In this document: piece after piece, positions 1 to 12,990 of the stretch
Numbering within the stretch: the stretch's first letter is position 1
How the letters are laid out: each line of letters opens with the position of its first letter
The notes under the pieces: generated by a model
Seen by the model: the letters and a program-made list of their open reading frames with translations, nothing else
Databases searched by the model: none
What the model was told of the DNA's origin: nothing
Assembly (NCBI GenBank): GCA_034769895.1
Contig: CM068373.1
Coordinates: 436,895,080 to 436,959,079 of the forward strand
DNA: 64,000 bases
Source of the DNA: Magicicada septendecula
Taxonomy: Eukaryota > Arthropoda > Insecta > Hemiptera > Cicadidae
Reading direction: 5' to 3'
Program-made: the position numbers and the translations under genes

Positions 1-1332
1 TTAGTGATTTTCTATTTATTTATTCTACAGCGGTTTCATTTGTAACTCTATAATTCTGTACATTGACGTCTGTTACGGATTCACTGTTGATGTTAAAACC
101 ATCTGACAATTCTATAGGTACTTTATGCATGTGTGTGTGTTTTTATTGCATTATGTAATGCGTATCTGTGTATATTTATTGTACCATTTTTGATGGTGTA
201 ATTATACTTATACACATGATTGATGTCATGTTTTATTTCACACATACTGTTTCCCACTGTGAGCGAGGAGAATGATTGTTTTCATTAGGTTACAACAATA
301 CACAAAATCTATGTGCACACATACACATCAAGGTGCTTTTACGCAAAGGCTATCCGACCCACACATTTTATGTCTAAACAGACAGACAACGCGCCCATAT
401 ACACATTTCTTTTTCCTCAACACTCATTAATCATTTGCGTGGTTAACCTTACTTTTGAACACAGAAAAAAACCTGCGACAACAAAGACATGAAGAGCACT
501 CAAGACACAGTGTTTTACTTAACACACACACACACACACGCGCACACACACATGCATGAACGTTAAAATTATTTATGAACACATAAAAAACAAGACAAGA
601 AGAAGAAACCAGGAACTGGCCACTTTATTTTCTTTCATACACAAGTATACATTAAGTTACACAATTTTATGCCTCACACGACATCGCCCCATTAAATCAA
701 GACAAGCAGAGGACAAGATGGTCACGGACACGCTGGATACACTTGTTAAGGGAACATAAATCCCTTCCCGCCATGACGTAGACACACTGGTGGTAGTGGC
801 AACGCTATATTTTCCCTCACACATCCTTCTTTAACCTATTTCTCTTTTAGAGGGAATTTTCTTCTCAATTATCACATGTTGGCCACACCGACTACTGCCA
901 TTCAACACACCAATCACAACCGATCCTGCTACATGATGACGTGACATAATTAAACATGGCCGACTAATCACTACACTTCGCACCAGTGGTGTGGTACCCC
1001 CACATGGTGCCTGTCACATGGTACTCCCACCATGGCCCCGTGATATCCCTACTTCAGTCACATTCTACCCCCACCATGGTCACGTCGTACTCACACCCCT
1101 GACATCATAAAATTCAAATTTCCTGCCATGTGGTACTGGTACATGTTACGGCTAAATCGTATGGACTGAAAGTGCACATAAAAATGACTTCCATGGGACA
1201 CCAAACGGTCTCCAACAGTTTTAAACGATAAGATTACAAATAACAACAATGCTGTTCATTATAACAATAAATGCTTGTATAATTGTAGATTTGTTTATAC
1301 ATTATAAACTAATGTATAACTATGTACTATAC

Positions 1333-1798
1333 CTGATCAACAAACTGTTCATTCTCTTCTTTGATGATTTCTTCTTTTACATGCAGTTCTCCTTTTAGGA
1401 CAGAATTTATAACTGGCAATATATCCTGAAAATTGAACAATTATAAAATTTACTTAGTCTTCTCAGTGATTTATAGAGTATATAAACAGGTGATCAATAC
1501 TAAATATGAAATATATAGAATCACCTATCAATTTTTGCAATAAATATCGATACTCTGTACCTACATGGTGTGTCCACGCGCATGCTCGCACAAGTGTGCG
1601 ATTTTACTTACTTAATCTCATGTAGTTTATATGTATTGCGACAGTACAAATAAGTGATGTACTGAGCATTGAATATAAAAATTTAAATATACCTAATAAA
1701 CTGTAAATAATTAATAATGTATTAGAAATAAGCATGTCAGGGATTGCAAGCTTGGCTCAGACAAAAATATGAACAGGTGTTTCGACCTGAATCGACGT

Positions 1799-1859
<61 letters not shown>

Positions 1860-4800
1860 TGTAACTGAAAGTGTGTACACCAGTATTTTGCTAGTGTGTG
1901 TGAACGCAGGCCTATGCAGGCGAGTTTACCACCCCAAGATGAATAATTGCATAATTACTGTTTTTCTGTAATTATTCATAAACTATAATTAAGAAGTAAA
2001 ATCCAAAAACACAATAAAATGTAAGAAAATTTACTAAATACTGTGTACGAAAACCATGTGAAAGTGCCACACCGTATGAGTGTAATAGTGAAATAACTGT
2101 GTACAAATCGAAAGGGTTAAGTTGCAATGTCCAAAATTACAGTGAACATGTGTTGTAAAAATAGTTATAAGGTAAGTATAAGAGTATACTTACAGGACTC
2201 TGCAATTCGCAGAAATATAAGAAATAGTGAAATTGACAAGGAGTGGGGGAACTGAACCCAGAAACAATTTCAAACATGTCGATTTCGTACCACTACAGGT
2301 GTTGACCAAGACATGGGTATAAATAGGACACACAAGCTACAGTGGTTCTCTTTCTTAAATCATCCACGGTGCAGCGGGAGCTTCTGCCCGTCCGCACAGA
2401 ATATTTAAATTTTTGTAGATAATTTCATCCTTCCAGTTACATACAGTTATGTAACTGGATTGTAAAACAAACAATATTTAAGTAGTAACAAAATTACATA
2501 AGAAGATCCACATCAGAAGATCAAATGACGTCCGAAACAGCACGAGAAGTTCCAGAGAGCGATACGACGCTGGACAAGAGGAGAAGAGAAAGGCGACGCT
2601 GGACAAGAGAGGTAGTCGACGCTGGACAAGAGGAGAAGAGAGAGGCGACGCTGGACAAGAGGAGAAGAGCGAGTGATGCTGAAGTTCGAGACGAGGACGA
2701 TTACAGAGGGATCCAATGATTGAGTATGATTGACGACGATAAGGTGATAACTTATTTATCTCTTAATCGAACAATTAACGTAAAGACAATTAAGGACATT
2801 CTTGTTCTATTTAAAAGTAAGAGTCAATGTTTATTGTAAAATTTGAATTAAAATCATAGATGTTATTAAAATAAGATTAACGTAAACAAGAGCTCAAATT
2901 AGTATTGAAATGAAAAGAATACACAGCATTTAAGTAAAAATTAACGTTAAATATAAATCAGTACTGAGAAACAAAAGATAAATTCAGTAACTATTGATAT
3001 TTTTGAGTTACATTGCAATATATAAAAAAATATTTAAATATTGATATTTTGAAACACACTAATTGACTGAGTAGTCTGGAAATGAGATTTTTCGTTAATA
3101 CAATAATTAGTAGAATAGAATATTTTTAGTCAGTAAGGATGTATATAGCATAAGCCTTACGGCATAATAACAAAATAATAACGAATGTTTTAAGTCGAAG
3201 TAAGTGCCATGTGCACAATTTTATTAATATCAAATAAATTTGAAATACCGTTACAAGTTACATAGAGTTCTTATTACAGATACACCTGAAACCCAAATTA
3301 GAGTTCTTATTACAGATACACCTGCAACCCAAATTAAATGTTATATTGTTACATAATTTGTCGCTCTTGAACGTGAGGCTAGTCGCGCCTATTTTTATGT
3401 ATATCGTATCATTGCATAAGAAATATCGCTTCCAACGTGGGGCATCACAGATTTATATTATATTTACTTATGCAGTTGTATCGTTACAGTATACAACACT
3501 ATGATACAGTTTGTGTATACTGTTGATTTTTAATTACATATCTACAAACGAATGTGCTCCAAATCTCTAGTGGTACATGACATGGAACAAACTAACACAC
3601 TAGCTATGGGCTAAATAATGGTTATGCACATTACCTGTTCAGTCTCGGCCTCTTCTGGATCTGCTTCTTTCTTTATACTGACCATTAAAACATCCTACAA
3701 ATAAAGAGGAATTAAAATTTACTTTTAAACAAATTCATTACCATTATACGAGAATGCTTTATAAGAGGCTGTAAAGGAAACCATAAAGATGTTCAAGACC
3801 GTCATAACATTTCATGGAAAGAGCATAAGAATTAAGAGTTATTGATGTTAAGAGTTAAGAGTTACTGATGGTATGGTTTCTACTCACAGAAAACAAGGTA
3901 AATTGAGAACACTATTGAATATTATAACAAATTATTTGGGGGAAGAGGAGAATCAGGAACAAAAATAGGTAAATATTAAAACTGGTAGATATAACTGACA
4001 GGAATCAGTGTCAGAATACAGGCCAAACGGAGAAACAAATTTGCTACTCAAATACTGCATTCAAATTAAGAAGAAATTCCTCAAATTATATGTGTGCAGC
4101 ATGCTATTATAGAAGCTGCATGTGAAACCTAGACAATAGGAAAAAATGAAAGACACAACCACAGCATTTGAAATCTGCTGCTGTAGGAAAATATTAAAAA
4201 GTAATATATAGACAAAGTAATCAGAAAACAAAAATGAACAGGTTCTGGAAACAATGGGTGAATGGAGAGGTTTGTGAAGATGAGACAGTGTGGTGAGTCA
4301 CTACTGGTAATGACTTTGCTGGTGGGCATCCAGTGAGTGGGAAGTACTGCAGAGGAAGGCAGAGACTAGTACCCACGTTGACTGTTTGGTTTTGGGACGC
4401 TGTAATCTCTCACAGATAAAGAAGGTGGTTCCGGAAGAGTCAAAGAAGAAGAAGATACATCAGGTGACACCACATCTGCCTCATGAACAGCTGTAAAGCA
4501 ACATGTTGGTCTGCAGTATTGTTAATTAGTCATGTAACAAAAAAAAAGAAAGTCAATTTTGTCTGCTGGAAAGGTATGACTTGATTTTCTGAGTGGCTAA
4601 GAGAATGTTGTTAAGAGATTATCATGGATGTGCCAAAAAATAAAGAGTCATATTCTAACCTTTTAGACCAAATAAATGAAAATACTTGTAAAAAAGGGCC
4701 AGGTTTAGTATATAAATAGATAATTTTGTAGTAGGATATGGAAGACCTCAGTCAAGCATTGTTTTTAAGGCAAAAAATCGCTGAGCTGAAATACAATCTG

Positions 4801-7800
4801 CTGCAACATCACACTTACTCGCCTGATTTAGCTCCATTTAATTGTAATTATTCCCAAAACTCAGAAATTCCCTGGGGAGGGAGAGATTTTTCTGGAGATG
4901 ACTGAAAGCGGCAGTAAACGGTTATCAGAGGACCTAGAACAATCAAACTTCTGAATGGGATAAAAGCACTGGAGCATCACTAAACCAAATGTGTTCAACT
5001 ACATGGAGACTATGCTGAAATATGAAAAATGATTCCAAAACGAAAAAATACTGGTAAGTCTTTTATTATTAGGTCGTGAACTTTTCAAATTGTCATAGTA
5101 TATACCTGCAAGGTATATGAAAGGATAAAGGATCTTATCTACGAAAAGCCACGTTTCAAATGAATTTAAATCATATATTGTTGCATTAAAGATTATTAGT
5201 TATAATGAGGTGATATGAACTTTAATATTACAGTAAGATAACAATTTAAATCAATCAAGTGTAATTAATTATCTACTGTCTACTGTAGTGTAAATTTATT
5301 AACACACTTTCTACATTAATACTTTGTTAATTATACAGTTAAAAGCAGTATACCTACTGTGTGATTAACTGACTTGTTTATAACTAATCTTGAGAGCAGT
5401 GGGTTAGTAAGAATGGTTTGTAACAGGGCAAAAGGGATAAGACCATTTTATTTAATAATTTTCTAAATAATAATCTTGATGAATATGAACCATTCTATGT
5501 AACACAATGGTACGAGTCCGTGGGAGATACGAAATGGGAATTGAAACAAAGGAGATGCGTGACTCATGGTAGAAGTGCGTAGTTGTGGGACAAAAAATTC
5601 ACTACGTGTTGTCAATGCGAACAATCCGGTTCTCGTGAGATTTTGCGAGAGCGAGACGCCAATCAGAAAATGAGGAATGAAGCCATCATCCATTTGGACG
5701 GCCACGTGGTCGATGCCCAAGGGCTTGGTATAGTTACGAGCCACAGCTCGCCCCAGTTCAGCACAACTCATCAGACAGAGCAGTCATAATTTTCAACTTA
5801 GCCTCGGGCGTGTCTCTGGTACACCGAAAATATTAAAATAGGCCTACCAAAAAGGATTTAAAAGCATCCGTGAACAGTGATTCAACAATAGTGATTGTTT
5901 TTTAAAATGTGAAGTGTGGAGAGTGGAATAAAAAGAATTAGACAACATAGTGTGCAGTCATTGGAACCACGTTGCAGTTAAGTACAGTAGTAAAGCAACT
6001 ATTTTCGGCAAAAAAAAAAGTGAAGGAGAGTAAATAAATATTATGAGCTCAGTAAAGGGGGGTGAAAAATATATACAAATATGTAAAAAGAGTGAGAGAG
6101 TGTGTGTGTGTCAAAAAAAGTACTGGTTTGGCAATAGAGATTAGTATAGAAAAATGTTATATAATAGAGATTAGTCAAAAGAACCTATAAAAAGAAAGAA
6201 AGAAAAAGAAAGTTTTAAAATTTATTAAAATAAAAGTTTGTTTTGAGGACATAACCATGTGCTAGTTGCATTATTTTGCCATAACCATTCCTTATTGTTC
6301 TGTGCTGGAAAAACTTGTCTAACAAATCTGTGAATTTTCTGATTTAAGGGAGGTAAGTTATTAAAATTATTCAAGTGTTTTTGAAAGGGAAAGAGTGTTA
6401 AGGTTTATATATTAACCTGAAATAATATATTGGTGGCCCTGAAATCTTCTAGTGTTAAAAAAGGTAAGTGCAAGAAAAAATTCGCTCAGGTAGGTAATAT
6501 TCTGGTATTTATTTAGCAAAATTGTTTTGTTACTTTAAAATTGTCATTCCCTGCCAGGATTTTTATTAAAATTTTTATATGAAATAGACCTGTTTTAAAG
6601 CACAGAAGGTAGGATTTGGTTAATGGCGTTAATTTTGAATGATTATCATATATGTTTACGTTTCATATGTATAAGGTTAGGTTTTGGTAGTGTAACGTAC
6701 TTGTGAGATGATTATGTGTTTACTTTTACATATTGATAATGATTTTAAGTATTGGGTATTTTGATTGGGTGTGTAGAATTATTGTGTAATAGAAGGGTTG
6801 TAGTGGTTTTTATGTTAAGGGTATAATAAAACAAAATTTTTTTTTGGAAACGGGTGAGGCACAAGAAACCAAAGTAGGTGGATCAGGGGAGGCATGGAAT
6901 ACTACGGAATTCTTGGACGGGTTCAGGAGGATTATGGAAAGAATGACTGATGATGAGTGGCGTAGATTCAATGATGAGCTTAGACAAATGAAAGAACAAA
7001 AAATGGGATTATACACTTTCTTGAAAGAGAATAGTGATGACACTATTCATGAGAATAGAAAACGAACTAATGAGTTAAGAGAACAAACTGAAGAGTGTAA
7101 TCGAGATAGAGAGAGATTAAATGAGAACGAAGAAAGTAAATTAAATTAGGTAATGGATAAGAAGGTAAGTAAAGGTGTCAGTGAAAGTAACAGTGGTAGT
7201 GATATGACGAATAATAAGGGTAAAATAGTTAAAGAGATAGTGTTAGAGAATAAAACATTGAGTAATGATTATAATGCTGAGAGAGTAGTGGTGGTAGAAA
7301 ATGGTAAACAGACAGATCAATTAAACAAGAATAAAGACGATGAGGTAGCAAATAATAAGTGATACCTAGAATAATGATATCAGAGAGGTAAAGAAACGAC
7401 GAAGTGATATGTTTGAAAGTAATTTTAATTTTAAAAAGCTAGGGGATAAAATTAATGAAATGGAGGAAAATTTTAACAGACGTGCTGATGAATTTATTAA
7501 TAATATGGAAAAACGAACTAACGAGATAAGAGAACAAAATGAAAGGTGGAAAAGAGATAGATATAAATTAAAAGAGAATAAAGAAAGTGAAACAAATCAG
7601 GTAACCGATTTTGATAGTGAAAATAATAATAAAGACACAGGTAAGTGTAATGAAAATAATAATAATGAGATAGTGAAAATATAAGTGATAATCATAATGA
7701 TGACAAGTTGTGCAAATGAGAATATAAATAATGAAGGAATTGTTGACAAGGTAAGTGATGGTGTTAATATAAGTGATGATTATAATGGTGAAATAATGTT

Positions 7801-10800
7801 GAATAATAATAATAAAGATACAGTTGAAAATGGGGTATCAAAAAGTGATACAGTGAATAATAGTAGTGATGTGCTAATAATAAGTGTTGATGAGACAGAG
7901 AGAGAGTACGAAGAGAGTTTAAGTGAGTACCGGGGGCAGAGGGCAAATTTTCCCTGTGTAGTAGGTGAAGTAAAGGCTTCACAAGTGTTTTGTGAGGACA
8001 AAGGTTCCTCGAGAATTTATTTGGGAGACAAATGTCTGCAAATAATCTCTTTATGTATCATGGTTTCACTGGTAAAGCCAGGATGGGTTTTAATGATGAT
8101 GTATTTCCCTCTGCGTGGAGTGGGAGTGGGAAATGGGGATGGGAAAGTGATTTTGAGAGAGATAGAAATGTTCAAGATTAAAAGAGGTTATGAAGAGTTA
8201 GTAGTGAGAGTAAATATTGAGAGAATTGTTAATAATGAAGTCTTACTTTGTGCAGTAAATGTTGATGATTATTTTGATGATAATGCTGTTGATAATAAGC
8301 ACTTACCTGGGGATAGAATTGGGGTACTAGTAGCAGATGATGACTATGATGATGAAATGATAACGTATTTGTGACGAATAATACTAAGGGAGACTTGACC
8401 GTACCTAATGTTGACAAGTTTTATGATGATATAGTAATGTGGAGTAATCCTGCAGAGTATTACTATGGAATAATAGATAAAACAAACTTAAATAGTTATT
8501 ATATTAAAAAGGATAATATAATGTATGTAAACAAAACTGAAATGTGTAATGTGAGCATCAGATTAATTTTTGACGATGGAGGTTAGGTATAAATGATGTT
8601 GATGAATATTTAATTATGTGAATGTAATGGTTTTTGAAAATTAACTGAATAGGTAATGAGTTTTGGTAGACAATGACATTGGATATGACATAGATTGTAT
8701 ATAAATTTGTATTGGTTTTACATATAATAGGTATTGTGTACTAGGTTATGTTGTTGTTATGATAAGGTATCTGCAGATTTGTTGTTGTTGTGTGTGTGTG
8801 TGTGTATGTTGTATTTTATGTAATCAATGTTTATAGTAATGATTGATTTTATAACAATATTTTGTTTAATGGAATAATGGACAGTAGGTAATTAAATCTG
8901 ATGATGGAATTAATGAATTCAAAATGTTTTAAATAATGGAATAAAATTAATTTGAAATGTTGTAAAAGATGGATCTCGGTAATTAATTTAATTTTTTTGT
9001 AGAGTTGACTTGTATAAGAAATAGTAGTTGATTAAAATATAATAGAATCAGAATTGAAGTTACAATGTAGCAATGGGAATATTTAATAGAAAACTGAAAG
9101 TAAAGTTGTGATATTTGTAATTTTTATGCCAATCCAGAAATGAAATGTTTTGTGTTAACATGACGATGGTAATGATTATTCTGAGATGTAGAATTTATGA
9201 GATGTACAACAAGGTTGTATGGAAGATATTCAAAATGAATAAGAAAAAGACAAAATTGACAATTACTGTTATGATACTGATAACCATGAAGTATTGGAGT
9301 AGACTGTTTTGTTTATTTATGTATCTGTTGTAGTGAATACTTTTCTATTTTGTATTGATCATGTTGTGTATTGTATAAAGATAGTAGTAGTAATCTGCAT
9401 TAGTAACGGAAAATTGAGATGTGAAATGTAATTTTTAAATGGAAATGTAAGACAGAATTGGTGATCAATTGAACTCATAATTGAATTGATGAAATTTTTT
9501 TTTTTTGTTATATTATCTCTGTCAAGAGTATGTTAAGGTTAGATGTTGGGAATAAAATATATCATGTAGTGTTAGGGATATATTAAACAATGTATTTGTG
9601 TATTAGAAGTTAAGATAGTAAACCAGTACTTTGCTCAAGGCAAACCAGTACGGCTAAGAGGAAACCAAATCAGTTAAGGATATGGACTAGTGAAAGGCCA
9701 TTTATTAATGTTTTCATTAATTATTACAGAGTCTGGTGGTACTGTGGAGGCGTACTTGTGCTGGCCGGCGTGTCAGGGCAGGGGAGTCTAGTGCCTGTCT
9801 GGCTTTATGGTGTTGGTGTTGACTATCCTGAAGCCGGAAGTCCAATAAAGTCATGCAGGTGCAGCCACAGCCACCGGATTAGGGGGGTGTGATTAACCCA
9901 TGATTTTAATAAAGAATAAAGGGGAGTCGTGGCGCCATATCCTAGCTGGTCCTCTTAGATTTAGGCAATGAGAGTTTTTATGCTTTGGCATAAAACCTCT
10001 CATTGGGGGGGGGGTATTGTAATGGGGCAAAAGGGATAAGACCATTTTATTTAATAATATTCTAAATAATAATTTTCAATGAATATGAACCATTCTATGT
10101 AACACAATGGTACAAGTCCATGGCAGGTACGAAATGGGAATTGAAACAAAGGAGATGCGTGACTGATGGTAGAAGCGCATAGTTGTATGATGCAAAATTC
10201 ACGTGTTGTCAATGCGAACTGCTTTCGGGTTTCGTGAGATTTTGCGAGAGCGAGAAGCCAATAAGAAAACGAGGAATGAAGCCGTCATCCGTTTGGACGG
10301 CCACGTGGTCGACGCCCAAAGGCTTGGTATAAAATAGAGTTGCGAGCCACAGCTCGCCCCAGTTCAGCACAACTCATCATACAGAGCAGTCGTAATTTTC
10401 AACGTAACCTCGGGCGTGTTTCTGGTAGGCCAAAAATATTAAAATAGGCCTACCAAAAAGTATTTAAAAGCATCCGTGAACAGTGATTCAATTCAATTAC
10501 AGGTTAACCTCACTCCTCATGAACGGGTAGGTTGTGTACATAAAATCTGAAGGAAGCAATTGTATAGCTAACGGTTACAACATTAAATGTGGGCAATAAA
10601 TGGTGAATTTTGGACTCCTCCCACTTGCCACAGGAGCGTGTGGTCAGATAAAAAAAAAAACAAGTGCAAGTCATGATCACTCATAGGATAGTCAGTTGTG
10701 TGCCTGGCTCTTACTATCTGGCTAACAAACATTTGTGACAACACACAAAGGTTTGAATATGTACATCAATTACATGTCTAATATTGACTTTTAGACATAT

Positions 10801-11435
10801 AATACTAATAATACATACAAGGTATAACATAAGACATATAATACATCTAATACTGATGTATTCTGTAGAAACTGGGAGTGAGACAATGCAAGTCAAAACA
10901 GCGAAATGAGATGTCACAAGTATGGAGTTCAGGAGAATACCAGGAAGACTTGCAGAGGACAGGACTACCAGAGTGGACAACACAAGAGAATGAGTGATGA
11001 TAGAATAGTATGAGTATGTTGACATAATTGGTCAACACAAAGACAGAGGACTGGCAGATAAAAAAAAAAGTTTTAAAGCTACTTTGCAACTAACAAACAG
11101 ACTACAAGTCTAAATTGGACGAGAGAGGAAGAGAATTGCTTGAAAGTTAGGAGGTTATGGAAAATGCATACTGTCAATGCAAACCCTACACAAAAGAATA
11201 CATGTATAAATCATATTCTGTACAGCAATTAATTACAAATCAATATGATGATAATTAAACTATTATTAATATAAGAAATGAATGTGTGTATACGATACGT
11301 GTATATAACACGTGTATCAATTTATTACATACATTAAACAGCAAAAAATATATTTTTTTTTTAAACTTTATACCTTGTCCTCAAATTTGATCTCTTCCAT
11401 TTGTCAGATGATGGATAAATTGATCTTGTTAACAC
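1333..11435 (-). CDS. 5' end of a putative zinc-finger-type gene, left copy (three exons, partial)
   Basis: Minus-strand exons with GT-AG borders and phase-0 junctions. Exon a (11,374-11,435) carries a short leader, the ATG at 11,398-11,400 and nine codons (MEEIKFEDK). Exon b (3,635-3,694) gives 20 codons including SIKKEADPEEAE. Exon c (1,333-1,425) gives 31 codons including HVKEEIIKEENE. All three are open with no stop. Acidic N-termini with psi-K-x-E motifs (IKKE, VKEE, IKEE), which match the SUMO-acceptor consensus, are typical of arthropod C2H2 zinc-finger genes. The zinc fingers themselves would lie left of the window, so the family call is inference. The intron between exons a and b holds the provirus, and the intron between b and c holds a solo LTR. 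A mirror copy lies at 20,110-24,418. Confidence 0.6.
1800..1857. repeat. (AC)n microsatellite
   Basis: About 28 uninterrupted AC dinucleotides inside the solo LTR. Confidence 0.97.
2318..2325 (+). promoter_or_regulatory. TATA box of solo LTR
   Basis: TATAAATA lies about 680 bp into the solo LTR, ahead of GGACACACAAGC. It fits an RNA polymerase II LTR promoter with the U3/R border roughly 25-30 bp downstream. Whether it is active is unknown. Confidence 0.5.
2555..2685 (+). repeat. Short tandem repeat in solo LTR leader
   Basis: Four imperfect units of about 25-30 bp share the core GACGCTGGACAAGAG. Short translations across it are low-complexity and do not look like a gene. Confidence 0.75.
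4624..5060 (+). pseudogene. Mariner transposase remnant, left arm
   Basis: The plus-strand translation, across several stops and indels, recovers the C-terminal part of a mariner transposase: LLDQIN, KKGPGL, then HHTYSPDLAPF, which corresponds to the conserved YSPDLAP(S)D block next to the last catalytic aspartate, and later LHGDYAE near the end. The N-terminal and earlier catalytic regions are gone. The following TTAGGTCGTGAAC could be a worn terminal repeat. The mirrored copy is at 22,500-22,945, so the insertion predates the palindrome. It lies in an intron of the putative zinc-finger-type gene. Confidence 0.7.
5419..6536 (+). repeat. 5' LTR of left-arm provirus
   Basis: Aligns with the solo LTR 21,045-22,149 across its length. 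The TATA region present in the other copies is shortened here (GGTATAGTTACG near 5,728). The 3' boundary is approximate: the last shared bases are GTTACTTTA, and the expected CA is changed. No clear primer binding site follows. Confidence 0.75.
6844..8586 (+). pseudogene. Degenerate internal frames of left provirus, possibly gag-like
   Basis: A run of short plus-strand frames (6,844-7,149; 7,153-7,362; 7,409-7,684; 7,685-8,374; 8,371-8,586), close together and in different frames. They encode Asn-, Asp-, Glu- and Lys-rich peptides. Two stretches, at residues 70-90 of the first frame and 34-54 of the third, repeat the motif KRTNE(L/I)REQ, which suggests a coiled-coil or repeated gag N-terminus. 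The first frame has no ATG (it begins TTG). No protease DTG, RT YVDD or zinc knuckle is seen. A gag role is inference from position just inside the 5' LTR. Confidence 0.4.
8590..9965 (+). other. Non-coding 3' body of left provirus
   Basis: AT-rich DNA with frequent ATG/ATT tracts and a (GT)n run near 8,790. No long frame. From about 9,715 it becomes G-rich and resembles the 3' end of the 19.3-kb Gypsy element, sharing the words GGTCCTCTTAG and ACCCATGA in the same order. Confidence 0.55.
9966..10017 (+). promoter_or_regulatory. Stem-loop plus polypurine tract before the 3' LTR
   Basis: Bases 9,966-9,983 pair with 9,988-10,005 (17 of 18 positions) around a TTTG loop. A run of ten G and TAT follow, then the LTR start at 10,018. 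The G-run is the expected plus-strand primer (polypurine tract). An equivalent stem with different inner pairs sits at 26,094-26,133 in the other element. Confidence 0.75.
10018..10501 (+). repeat. Truncated 3' LTR of left provirus
   Basis: Matches the start of the 1,105-bp family LTR, then jumps to the terminal ATTACA, so about 0.6 kb is missing inside. It keeps a TATA box (TATAAAATA, 10,328-10,336) lost from the 5' LTR. GGTT follows at 10,502. Confidence 0.82.
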
Positions 11436-11884
11436 CTGAAACAAATGAAAACAAGTTGGCAGTCAATGAAGACAACACTACTGTACATCACCACTACCAA
11501 CACTATCTACATCACTCACAAGCTAGCACAAGAATAACATCTGATTAAGGACACTTTTAGATTAAATGCACACATCTTTATTAATAAATAATGTCTTCCC
11601 ATTGTCAGACCTCAGTTTAACCAATGAGGATGCCATATCTTAGTGTGGGCAAGGTACTTCATTTAATACAATAAAGTGTTCTTGGTTGAAAGGAGATACC
11701 GAAACCACTTATGTAGAGGAAAAGTCACATTACTTCTCCATATGTAATTGGAATGAGCTAACGTACAGAAGAGCATTCAACCTACAGTGCTAACTATACT
11801 GATGATTCCTGGAAGATGTTTTCCCCATAAAGGCACACTTTTCTTTGAAGCCATACAAACATGTGTCCACAATTTTTTTTATCA

Positions 11885-12990
11885 ATTAAGTAATTAAATA
11901 TTACCTGAATAGTCCGTCTTGTGGTTCACTTGTTTTATATTCAAACACAACGCGTTTCGGAACTAAAGTTCCATCCTCAGGTTATTTTCCTTGTTAGAGG
12001 TCGTCACAACATTACGACACAAAACACAAAAAACAACATTTAAAACACATATATAAAACAATCAATAGCGCGCGAGAATAACGGTGCGCACCGTGGGGAA
12101 GCTACAATGACACTGCTGTCTCTAATCAACACATTCACTGTCTTATCTGTGACGCAAGTCTCAGTCGTTCTGAGACTTGTAAAGCCATATCATATAGTGT
12201 GTTCGAGTGGAAATTCAAATGATCGTTTAATAAATGCTCAGGATATAATTTATGTGCCTTATAAATTTCGAATTCCTCAGCGGCATCCATATAACAGCCT
12301 TTTTTACAAACATGTACAGGTGCAAGGTTTGTAGCCAGTTGTTTGACCTAGATCTTTTTTAGGTACATGTTCTTTAAATCATTGTAAAAACGATCTCCCC
12401 GTCTGGCCTATATAAAAGCACTTACAGTCACTACACTTAATTTTGTAGATGCCCGTTTTTTCTTCCAGTGGTCTAATAATTTTAGGGCGAAGCAATTTAT
12501 GTATGTTGTTGTTCGTGCGAAATGTGACCACCTTTTTCAATTTCTTAAGTGTATTGGTGATGATTTGAGGAAGGATAGTGCCATAATCATTTACTATGTA
12601 TTTTAGTTTAGTTTTATTTTCTAGACGCTTTTTCTGTTTGTTGTGGTGTTTCTTAGGTAACCTGTCTATCAGTGAACTTTTGTACCCATTGCGTGTTGCT
12701 ATATATTTTATAATGTTCAATTCACTATGGAAGTCAATGGCTTCCATTGGTATTGTTACTAATCTATGGCTAAAACTATTGTACGCAGCCATTTTTTGCG
12801 AATTATGATGGTGGGAATCTGCATGAATGGTGATATCTGTCGTAGTAGGTTTCCTATAGATTTGATATTTGAAACCGTTATTGACTTTTATATAACCATT
12901 AAGTCCAGAAAATTTAATCTACTATTATCTTCAGTTTATGAAGTGTTTTCAGTTCATATTAAATTAATATGAAGTCTTTCAAATTTTGTT
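11885..12990 (-). pseudogene. 5'-truncated Penelope-like element with GIY-YIG endonuclease
   Basis: Minus-strand insertion found only in the left arm; the right arm is uninterrupted near 19,698. The frame 12,379-12,792 ends in TGIYKIKCSDCKCFYIGQTG, the GIY-YIG endonuclease core, preceded by the RT-endonuclease linker. A single TGA after RSFLQ breaks it. The frame then resumes with FKEHVPKKDLGQTT, and a shifted frame gives MDAAEEFEIYKAHKLYPEHL up to a stop at 12,135. The RT core is absent. The 3' end carries the family-typical ACGCGTTTCGGAAC region. GIY-YIG fused after RT is diagnostic of Penelope-like elements. Confidence 0.85.

Larger units (their letters stand above)
1637..3488 (+). mobile_element. 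Solo LTR, Gypsy-type
   Basis: A 1,852-bp insertion present only in the left arm. It begins TGCGACAGTA, ends ATCGTTACA (TG...CA) and is flanked by the 4-bp duplication GTAT (1,633-1,636 and 3,489-3,492). The right arm has the uninterrupted site near 24,115. Inside are an (AC)n run, a TATA box (2,318-2,325), a short G/A-rich tandem repeat (about 2,560-2,680) and a 44-bp direct repeat (about 3,265-3,340). The ATCGTTACA terminus matches the inferred LTR end at 54,492, so the two may be related families. No internal genes remain. Confidence 0.85.
5419..10501 (+). mobile_element. Degenerate LTR provirus, left arm
   Basis: A 5-kb LTR element flanked by GGTT at both ends (5,415-5,418 and 10,502-10,505). 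The 5' LTR starts TGTAACAGGGC. The second LTR starts TGTAATGGGGC at 10,018, straight after a G-run polypurine tract. Only short, highly charged reading frames survive inside, and no RT or integrase is visible. At the mirrored position the right arm has a solo LTR with the same GGTT duplication. The element therefore inserted before the arms duplicated, and LTR-LTR recombination happened in one arm only. Confidence 0.85.

Noticed and set aside
556..759. 67-residue frame, mirrored at 44,333-44,536
   Set aside because: Shared only because the arms are duplicates. Substitutions look unconstrained, and the opposite strand has AATAAA, suggesting 3' UTR-like or non-coding DNA.
10714..11089. Hydrophobic frames in both arms (also 20,456-20,963)
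   Set aside because: Low-complexity T-rich translation with no family resemblance, inside an intron of the gene copies.
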